Below are positions 1-4,666 of a DNA stretch of 11,865 nucleotides, in pieces. Location of the stretch: assembly GCA_947072805.1 (NCBI GenBank), contig CAMTJK010000088.1, forward strand, positions 1 through 11,865. The letters run 5' to 3'. Positions within the stretch are counted from its first letter, which is position 1. The number at the start of each line of letters is the position of its first letter. A program made the translations under genes and the position numbers. The notes below the pieces were generated by a model. That model ran no database searches. It saw only the letters and a list, made by a program, of their open reading frames with translations, and was not told the DNA's origin. This DNA is from an uncultured Prevotella sp. (GTDB lineage: Bacteria; Bacteroidota; Bacteroidia; Bacteroidales; Bacteroidaceae).

Positions 1-85
1 CGTTGGGTTTGCCGTTCTTGTCGTATGTGCCGATAATCAGTACCGGCTGTGGAAGTATCCACGATTTTTGCCCAAATGATTTCAT
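1..85 (-). CDS. Flavin reductase-like domain protein (flavoredoxin type), N-terminal fragment
   Basis: Only the first 28 codons are present; the gene runs off the left edge. From the ATG at 85 the protein begins MKSFGQKSW and continues through LPQPVLIIGTYD and KNGKPN. This is the usual N-terminus of the flavin reductase-like / flavoredoxin family, in which the P-V-x-I-I-G-T-Y-D-x-x-G-x-P-N strand and turn form part of the FMN-binding split barrel. Family members bind FMN and pass electrons between reduced cofactors and acceptors in the cytosol. The fragment follows the upstream genes on the same strand and is probably the distal gene of the mnmE-led operon. No Shine-Dalgarno sequence is visible, as is normal for Bacteroidota. 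The family call rests on this short stretch only; substrate and full length cannot be judged. Confidence 0.75.
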   Translation of the reverse strand, partial: MKSFGQKSWILPQPVLIIGTYDKNGKPN

Positions 86-128
86 ATATGTTATATTGTT
101 GATATTAATTCTTGTATTTTCTCTTCCC

Positions 129-330
129 TTATAATCTTCGGTTGGCTTTGCCTTCCTCTGTCACGACTCGGTATAATCCAAACAAGTGTGGTTTCTGCGC
201 TTGCTCAGCTCTACTTTTTACCATCGTCAAAATTCGGTTCACAGTTGTGTAGGCATTCCCATTCATTCAAGACGTAATCCAAACGTTCTTCTCGTGTGGA
301 TGATTCAATAGATGTCGGATTCATTCTCAT
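129..330 (-). pseudogene. Small hypothetical gene, apparently frameshifted at an A5 run
   Basis: Two short overlapping reading frames lie between the acetyltransferase and the flavin reductase gene. The first (330-211, 39 aa) starts MRMNPTSIES, contains REERLDYVLNEWECLHNC and stops at a TAG right after a run of five A (215-219). The second (224-129, 31 aa) is one frame over and reads SRAEQAQKPHLFGLYRVV before ending at TAA. If the A-run had four A instead of five, the two would join into one 66-residue, charged, cytosolic-looking protein (..NFDDGK-SRAEQ..). The first frame starts 15 nt after the acetyltransferase stop and the second ends 43 nt before the next start, so a joined gene fits the operon spacing. 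I do not recognise the family. It may be a true pseudogene, a sequencing indel, or two unrelated chance frames. Confidence 0.45.
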
Positions 331-345
331 GCGATTAGTACATAT

Positions 346-912
346 TCATTCTATGTTCTTGATGAACTTGCCAGGATTACCACCAACAACAGTTCTTGGG
401 GCAACATCTCTCGTAACAACACATCCGGCTGCAACGACAGCCTCATCGCCTATAGTCACCCCTGGCATGATGCATGCATGACCGCCAATCCAGACATCAT
501 TGCCGATAGTGATGGGTTCTGCCCATCCTGTTTGATAACGGCCTGCGGGTTTAAGGCTGTGGCCGGTGGTGTAAATTCCCACATTTGGACCTATCAGGCA
601 ATTATTCCCTATCTGAATCTCTGCATAGTCAAGCATGGTGCAGTTATAACCTGCATAGAAGTTATCACCTACGTAGATATTTATGCCAAAATCACAGCAG
701 AAACCTTGTGATATACTTGGATTGTCACCAACACTTCCGAACAGTTCCTTGATGATATGATTACGCTCTTCTTGAGCCTCAAGTGGAAGGTTGTGGAGTG
801 CCCGCAGCAGATGGTCTGCCTTTAACATGGGCTCTAATCTCCCTGATGCTATAATGTCCTCTATAGACCGTTTGTAGTTTATTCTCAATTTATCTTCTTT
901 CATATATGACAT
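346..912 (-). CDS. Maltose/galactoside-type sugar O-acetyltransferase (hexapeptide-repeat)
   Basis: This 188-residue protein has the normal length for the Maa/LacA/NodL family, which moves an acetyl group from acetyl-CoA to a sugar hydroxyl in the cytosol. Residues about 15-60 form the N-terminal helical Mac domain. Residues about 75-185 carry left-handed beta-helix hexapeptide repeats (for example IYVGDN, IQIGNN, ITIGND, VTIGDE, with VVGGNPG near the end). The catalytic histidine is expected at H118 in the TTGHSLKP segment. The ATG at 912 directly abuts the stop codon of the YgbA-type gene, which points to translational coupling; an alternative ATG lies three codons further in. Family assignment is confident. 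The acceptor sugar is unknown, and acetylation may serve detoxification of non-metabolised sugars or a different, operon-specific purpose. Confidence 0.9.
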   Translation of the reverse strand: MSYMKEDKLRINYKRSIEDIIASGRLEPMLKADHLLRALHNLPLEAQEERNHIIKELFGSVGDNPSISQGFCCDFGINIYVGDNFYAGYNCTMLDYAEIQIGNNCLIGPNVGIYTTGHSLKPAGRYQTGWAEPITIGNDVWIGGHACIMPGVTIGDEAVVAAGCVVTRDVAPRTVVGGNPGKFIKNIE

Positions 913-1233
913 CTATGATGTAAGTTGGTTGTTTATTTCTCGCAGCAGATGCCTGATAGCAGCAAGTGGATGATAAATTATCATCCGTGGTCCCGCCCAA
1001 CGCATGACCTTTCTGATTCTTTCCTTCATCTCCGGTCGATAGCAATGTGTGGGGCATATTTTGCAGGTGGGCTTATCCTCACCGTAACGGCATCTGTCAA
1101 GGCGGGTGTGGGCATAGTCCAGCAGTTCCCTGCAGTCAGGGCATAGTTCAGCATGTCCTTCATGCTTCCGGCAATACAGCCGTATCATCAGCTCCACCAC
1201 ATTCTTCTCTTTTTCAATGTGTTGGTTTGTCAT
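913..1233 (-). CDS. YgbA-type cysteine-rich protein (nitrous oxide-stimulated promoter family)
   Basis: A 106-residue protein of the family annotated as 'nitrous oxide-stimulated promoter' (YgbA_NO). In enterobacteria, ygbA is an NsrR-controlled gene induced by nitric oxide and linked to nitrosative-stress tolerance. Seven cysteines are visible: C21, the CPDC pair (C31, C34), C48, and CKICPTHC (C57, C60, C64). This pattern suggests metal or Fe-S binding, which is an inference. The C-terminal half is basic and contains MRWAGPRMIIYHP, typical of the family. I chose the ATG at 1233 (MTNQHIEKEK) because the longer frame to 1413 only reads through the antiparallel frame of the DUF1294 gene. The start lies 2 nt after the DUF1294 stop, and the stop is immediately followed by the acetyltransferase start. 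The biochemical function is not known. Confidence 0.85.
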   Translation of the reverse strand: MTNQHIEKEKNVVELMIRLYCRKHEGHAELCPDCRELLDYAHTRLDRCRYGEDKPTCKICPTHCYRPEMKERIRKVMRWAGPRMIIYHPLAAIRHLLREINNQLTS

Positions 1234-1235
1234 CG

Positions 1236-1505
1236 TTATAGGATTGTATTTAGATAAACCACTAAGCCAACTTGTATGATTATTATTACAGGTATGCCAT
1301 ACTTGAGCTTCTTGTGCTTCGTCTTGTGATGCCAAAGTCGCATACCGATCCATGCTCCTATTCTGCCGCCAAAGACTGCCATCATCAGCAGTGTAGCTTC
1401 TGATATGCGCCATTGATTCTTCTTTGCTTTGTACTTGTCAATGCCATAGAGCAAGAATGTCAAGGTATTGATGACAAACAGGTAATATAGAGAGTATTGA
1501 TGCAT
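1236..1505 (-). CDS. DUF1294 small membrane protein
   Basis: An 89-residue inner-membrane protein. Three hydrophobic segments are visible at about residues 5-21, 37-55 and 69-87, separated by basic loops. The family signature is present: N-x-x-x-F-x-x-x-x-x-D-K (NTLTFLLYGIDKYKA), RISEATLL, GGRIGAWIGM, the HHKT motif and the KLKYGIP turn before the last helix. DUF1294 proteins are widespread and their function is unknown; some homologues are fused to cold-shock domains. The ATG at 1505 is the only sensible start and sits 18 nt after the flavodoxin/ferredoxin stop. The stop (TAA) is separated by 2 nt from the next start, so it is clearly within the operon. Confidence 0.88.
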   Translation of the reverse strand: MHQYSLYYLFVINTLTFLLYGIDKYKAKKNQWRISEATLLMMAVFGGRIGAWIGMRLWHHKTKHKKLKYGIPVIIIIQVGLVVYLNTIL

Positions 1506-1523
1506 ATTCTTCCGGTCATTATA

Positions 1524-2285
1524 TTATATATGCAACTCGTTTTCTTTCCTCGTGGCACAGACTTTTTTCAGACCTTGTGTTGCCAGAAAGTTCATAATCA
1601 CTCCAATACTTCTCGCCCCTGTTGGACAAACTGACACACACTTCATGCAGGATATACACTTGGTAGTATCAACCGTTTTAGGGGCTGATAGTGGAATCGC
1701 ATCGGTAGGACAGTGTTTTGCACAAACGCCACAACGGTTGCAGCCGCGTCTTCCTTTCGGTTGGGGTACTTGTCCTCTTTGCTTATAAGGACGATTGCCC
1801 GGCACCTGTGGCATAGTGCAGTCATCGCGTTCTGCCTTGCTCATGATGTCAGCACCGAATTGTCGGAGCGTCTGCTCATCATCGGCATCGGGTCTGCCTT
1901 TGCCATATTTCCTAATGATGCTGTGCTCGGATACGGCAGCAACTGCGGCTATCACACGGAACCCCGTCTCCGATGCTACATCCTGCATTTCCAACAGTGC
2001 ATCATCATAGGCTCGATTGCCGAAGACGGCTACCACAACACATTTTGCTCTGTTGGGCTTCACCATCCACAATCGTTCCACAGCCAATGTCGGCACTCGT
2101 CCTGCAAAGACAGGCATGGCAATAACAACCAGATCATCTTCTTGGATGTTGGGTAGCTTGATGTCAGCAGCCTTGACGCACAAGTCTGTCACAACGCTCT
2201 CTTTGCCCATACTCTGGCATAGAATTTCGCTCACTCGTTGTGTTCCTCCTGTGGGACTGAATATGATTTGATGTATCATTTCCAT
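1524..2285 (-). CDS. Flavodoxin-ferredoxin fusion (EFR1 family), 2x[4Fe-4S]
   Basis: A 253-residue two-domain electron carrier. Residues 1-150 form a flavodoxin-like fold: the first strand leads into SPTGGT (10-15), the expected FMN-phosphate loop, then VVIAMPVFAGRVP (about 53-65) and VVAVFGNRAYDDALLEM (about 84-100). After a basic linker, two ferredoxin-type motifs follow: C182-x2-C185-x2-C188-x3-C192-P and C210-x2-C213-x2-C216-x3-C220-P, enough for two [4Fe-4S] clusters. Such EFR1-type proteins are common in anaerobes and are thought to pass electrons between FMN and Fe-S partners; the physiological partner is unknown. It starts 25 nt after mnmE and lies 18 nt before DUF1294. The flavin reductase-like gene at the end of the operon is a possible redox partner (inference). 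Confidence 0.9.
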   Translation of the reverse strand: MEMIHQIIFSPTGGTQRVSEILCQSMGKESVVTDLCVKAADIKLPNIQEDDLVVIAMPVFAGRVPTLAVERLWMVKPNRAKCVVVAVFGNRAYDDALLEMQDVASETGFRVIAAVAAVSEHSIIRKYGKGRPDADDEQTLRQFGADIMSKAERDDCTMPQVPGNRPYKQRGQVPQPKGRRGCNRCGVCAKHCPTDAIPLSAPKTVDTTKCISCMKCVSVCPTGARSIGVIMNFLATQGLKKVCATRKENELHI

Positions 2286-2310
2286 GTTTGTTTTCTCTTG
2301 TTTTCATGTT

Positions 2311-3693
2311 CTACTTACCGATGCAGAAGTTCTGAAAGACATTATGGAGGCATTCTTCGGAAGTTATGGAACCTCCGATGATATCACCGAGATGGGAGAT
2401 ACAGAGCCTAAGGTCCTCGCTTAATAGGTCTGCGGTCAGTCCCTGGCATATTCCAGCTATTACGTTTGTGATACATTCGTGGGCAGTAAGGAGGGCTTCG
2501 TAATGGCGGGTATTGGTAATTATTACGCTGTTCTCTTGTATTTCGGGAATATCTGCAATTTCGTAGATCGCATTTTCAAGTAAGTCAATGTTTTGTCCGT
2601 TTTTTGCAGAAATAGAAATGGTACGAGAGTGGGGGATGGTTGTCAAATCTATATCGTAATTGCTGCGTGCTGAAATGTCGATCTTGTTTTTTACGATAAT
2701 GAATTTTTTGTCGTATATCATGTCCTTTATGTATTCCAATTCTTCATCGGTTGGTTCTTCGTCGATGACCCATAACACAATAGTGGCTTCATCCAGTTTC
2801 TTCATTGTTCGTTCGATGCCTATTTGTTCTATTTCATTATCAGTATCGCGTATTCCAGCTGTGTCTATGAATCTGAATGTAATGCCTTTAATGTCAAGTA
2901 TATCCTCTATCACATCGCGTGTTGTACCGTGAATACTGCTTACAATGGCTTTTTCCTCACCGAGCAGTTTGTTTAATAAGGTGCTTTTCCCGACATTTGT
3001 CTTTCCTACTATAACAACAGGTATACCCTGCTTTATGGCTCGTCCGGTGGCGAATGACTTTAGCATAGATGATATTTTTCGCTTTATTTCTTCAGCCAGT
3101 GCCATCAGTTCTTCGCGATCTGCAAAAGTCACGTCTTGATCGCTGAAATCAAGTTCCAGTTCCATCATAGAAGTCATGTTCAAGAGCTTGTTCCTAAGTG
3201 TGGCAAGTTCGTTGCTCAGATTGCCTTTCAGTTGTCCCAAAGCCATTTTGTGGGTGGCTTTGTTTGTTGATGCAATGAGATCTGCCACAGCTTCAGCTTG
3301 ACTTAGATCCATTTTCCCGTTCATGAAGGCTCTTTGTGTGTATTCGCCGGGGGTTGCTTGTCTGCAACCTTTCTTTATAAGTAGTTCAAGTATTCTGTTT
3401 ATGATGTATTTGGACCCGTGGCACGATATTTCCGTACAGTTTTCCCCCGTGTATGAGTGTGGGGCTTTAAAGATACTTACGAGTACTTCGTCCACGATTG
3501 CTCCGTCTTCGTCCACAATATTTCCGTAGTGTATGGTCTGCTGTGCTGCTTTTTTCAGTGTGTTACCATTATGTTGGAATATAGAGTCTGTTATATCTAT
3601 GGCGGAGGGCCCCGATACTCTTATAATTCCTATTGCTCCGCCTCCTTGAGTGGCTGGTGCGCATATTGTATCTTCATAATTTACAGACGTCAT
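2311..3693 (-). CDS. mnmE: tRNA uridine-5-carboxymethylaminomethyl modification GTPase MnmE
   Basis: Full-length MnmE/TrmE (460 aa). With MnmG it installs the carboxymethylaminomethyl group on U34 of certain tRNAs in the cytosol. The N-terminal folate-binding domain is seen at about 1-120 (DTICAPATQGGGAIGIIRVSG near the start; PGEYTQRAFMNGKMDLSQAEA at about 115-135). The embedded GTPase domain follows: P-loop GKTNVGKST (230-238), G2 TTRD (257-260), G3 DTAG (277-280), G4 NKID (336-339), and SAKNG at about 362-366 for G5. The helical domain ends in the diagnostic C457-I-G-K. No key residue is missing. It is the first gene of the operon, behind a promoter and a leader of about 125 nt that can fold. 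Its substrate class includes the tRNA-Arg(TCT) encoded just upstream (family knowledge; the proximity may be chance). Confidence 0.98.
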   Translation of the reverse strand: MTSVNYEDTICAPATQGGGAIGIIRVSGPSAIDITDSIFQHNGNTLKKAAQQTIHYGNIVDEDGAIVDEVLVSIFKAPHSYTGENCTEISCHGSKYIINRILELLIKKGCRQATPGEYTQRAFMNGKMDLSQAEAVADLIASTNKATHKMALGQLKGNLSNELATLRNKLLNMTSMMELELDFSDQDVTFADREELMALAEEIKRKISSMLKSFATGRAIKQGIPVVIVGKTNVGKSTLLNKLLGEEKAIVSSIHGTTRDVIEDILDIKGITFRFIDTAGIRDTDNEIEQIGIERTMKKLDEATIVLWVIDEEPTDEELEYIKDMIYDKKFIIVKNKIDISARSNYDIDLTTIPHSRTISISAKNGQNIDLLENAIYEIADIPEIQENSVIITNTRHYEALLTAHECITNVIAGICQGLTADLLSEDLRLCISHLGDIIGGSITSEECLHNVFQNFCIGK

Positions 3694-3730
3694 ATTTAGT
3701 GTGTTTTAATGTGAGTTTGATGAATTATAA

Positions 3731-3818
3731 GTATTTGAGAAGTTGATGATTAGCGAGATTTGTTGTAACTTTATAATGCTCAAATACAAAGAATTATAAA
3801 CAATAATTCGCTATGATC
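3731..3818 (-). other. Potentially structured 5' leader of mnmE
   Basis: Between the predicted transcription start (about 3820) and the mnmE ATG, the transcript can form several stems. A 9-bp perfect inverted repeat joins GTATTTGAG (3787-3779) to CTCAAATAC (3739-3731) and can be extended by AAGTT/AACTT after a 7-nt bulge. A 7-bp perfect hairpin with 5-nt loop lies at 3809-3791 (GAATTAT/ATAATTC). In addition GATCATAGCGA (3818-3808) can pair with TCGCTAATCATC (3756-3745), which sits in the loop of the 9-bp stem, so the two would compete or form a pseudoknot. No known riboswitch class is recognised. The region is AT-rich, so some pairing is expected by chance. Confidence 0.35.
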
Positions 3819-3826
3819 ACCGAGGA

Positions 3827-3856
3827 CAAAGTTACGGAAATATTTTGTATGACAAA
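3827..3856 (-). promoter_or_regulatory. Bacteroidota-type promoter for the mnmE operon
   Basis: The minus strand reads TTTG (3856-3853), an 18-nt spacer, then TAACTTTG (3834-3827). This matches the Bacteroidota primary sigma consensus TTTG / TAnnTTTG. Transcription would start near 3820, giving an untranslated leader of about 125 nt before mnmE at 3693. Confidence 0.7.
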
Positions 3857-3962
3857 TGACTTCTGCTATTTTTTTGTTCTCACGATGGAAAATATACACT
3901 TATTGTAAGTTTGCTTCCCTTTAGTTATGTAGTTGATTTTGTTGTTAATTTCGAAAAACAAG

Positions 3963-4001
3963 AAAATGCTAAAACACTGATTTTCAGTATCTTAGCATTT
4001 T
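3963..4001 (-). terminator. Hairpin terminator after tRNA-Arg (near-symmetrical)
   Basis: Ten-base perfect arms AAAATGCTAA (3963-3972) and TTAGCATTTT (3992-4001) enclose a second CTGA/TCAG stem with a 3-nt loop. On the minus strand the hairpin lies 9 nt after the tRNA-Arg 3' end and is followed by a T-rich stretch; on the plus strand it is followed by seven T. It can therefore work in both directions, and it separates the tRNA transcript from the mnmE promoter. Confidence 0.75.
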
Positions 4002-4010
4002 TTTACTAAG

Positions 4011-4085
4011 TGATTCCGTAGGGATTCGAACCCTAGACCCACGCCTTAGAAGGGCGTTGCTCTAATCCAACTGAGCTACGGAACC
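4011..4085 (-). tRNA. tRNA-Arg (anticodon TCT)
   Basis: The 75-nt cloverleaf is complete: acceptor GGTTCCG/CGGAATC (one G-T pair), D arm GCTC/GAGC, anticodon stem ACGCC/GGCGT with loop CTTCTAA (anticodon TCT, reading AGA/AGG), T arm TAGGG-TTCGAAT-CCCTA, and discriminator A. No CCA is encoded. It is preceded by its own likely promoter (4100-4130) and followed by a strong hairpin terminator. Confidence 0.96.
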
Positions 4086-4099
4086 CTTAATAGTGGGTG

Positions 4100-4130
4100 C
4101 AAAATTATAAAAAAAAAATAATATAAGCAA
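4100..4130 (-). promoter_or_regulatory. Promoter for tRNA-Arg
   Basis: On the minus strand a TTG (4130-4128) is followed by a 20-nt T-rich spacer and TAATTTTG (4107-4100), a match to the Bacteroidota -7 element TAnnTTTG. It lies 14 nt before the tRNA 5' end, so tRNA-Arg need not depend on the upstream tRNA promoter. Confidence 0.55.
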
Positions 4131-4411
4131 TTTTTTTGTGTAATTTGAGTTATAAAGACTGTGAATAACGGTTATTTGATATTAAAACACAGGTTCGCTA
4201 AAAAGCTCATTAGACCGTAAAAAGGTGTTTCCTAAGTATTCTATATTTGCTTTTCATACCATTTTCGCCTCTCTGCGCATCATTTTGCTTCATGTTAATG
4301 GTGGGCAGCAACATTGTGAAATTGTGTTCGGCTTTATATAGCTCAATTCTGTGTATGTGCATTTGGGGTGTTGCCGGACATACATATACAGAAAAACTGC
4401 GGGCACAGCGT
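4131..4411. other. Intergenic region between tRNA-Gly and tRNA-Arg; no supported gene
   Basis: With the tRNA-Arg promoter this is about 325 nt without a gene. The open frames here either read through the adjacent tRNA genes or are short and unrecognisable. One minus-strand frame ends near 4210 with MKSKYRILRKHLFTV, but it has no visible promoter or family. Just after tRNA-Gly a weak 4-bp stem followed by five T (about 4408-4392) could act as a poor terminator. Confidence 0.5.
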
Positions 4412-4487
4412 TGGAGCGGCAAACGGGACTCGAACCCGCGACCCTCGGCTTGGGAAGCCAATGCTCTACCAACTGAGCTATTACCGC
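4412..4487 (-). tRNA. tRNA-Gly (anticodon CCC), 3' CCA encoded
   Basis: The cloverleaf is complete: acceptor GCGGTAA/TTGCCGC (one T-G pair), D arm GCTC/GAGC, anticodon stem TTGGC/GCCGA with loop TTCCCAA (anticodon CCC, reading GGG), T arm GCGGG-TTCGAGT-CCCGT, discriminator T. The body is 73 nt (4415-4487) and is followed directly by CCA at 4414-4412. It lies 39 nt after tRNA-Thr and is probably co-transcribed with it. Confidence 0.96.
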
Positions 4488-4526
4488 ATATAATTTAATG
4501 GGGGAATACACTTTATAAAGAAAAAG

Positions 4527-4599
4527 AGCCGACACCCGGACTCGAACCGGGGACCTATTCATTACGAATGAATTGCTCTACCAACTGAGCCATGTCGGC
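4527..4599 (-). tRNA. tRNA-Thr (anticodon CGT)
   Basis: The 73-nt cloverleaf is complete: acceptor GCCGACA/TGTCGGC (perfect), D arm GCTC/GAGC, anticodon stem ATTCA/TGAAT with loop TTCGTAA (anticodon CGT, reading ACG), T arm CCCGG-TTCGAGT-CCGGG, discriminator T. No CCA is encoded. It is first in the tRNA transcript, about 25 nt from the predicted start of transcription. Confidence 0.96.
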
Positions 4600-4631
4600 T
4601 TTTCAAGGAACTCCTTTTCTTTTCGCGTGTG

Positions 4632-4663
4632 CAAAGTTAATGCATTTTTTTATAAGAACAAAA
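4632..4663 (-). promoter_or_regulatory. Promoter for tRNA-Thr/tRNA-Gly
   Basis: The minus strand carries TTTTG (4663-4659), a 19-nt spacer and TAACTTTG (4639-4632), a full match to the Bacteroidota consensus. It begins only 4 nt after the uvrA stop codon. No terminator separates uvrA from the tRNAs, so read-through from uvrA is also possible. Confidence 0.8.
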
Positions 4664-4666
4664 TAT

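Noticed and set aside
1234..1413. N-terminal extension of the YgbA-type gene
   Set aside because: The extra 60 residues are an out-of-frame reading of the DUF1294 gene; the family start fits the ATG at 1233.
1713..2156. 147-residue plus-strand frame opposite the flavodoxin-ferredoxin gene
   Set aside because: Antisense shadow of a well-supported gene; no family resemblance.
4210..4562. Open frames reading through the tRNA-Gly and tRNA-Thr region on both strands (for example one with QLVEHW and GSSPV)
   Set aside because: These are translations of tRNA sequence, a well-known source of spurious proteins; the cloverleaves are complete.
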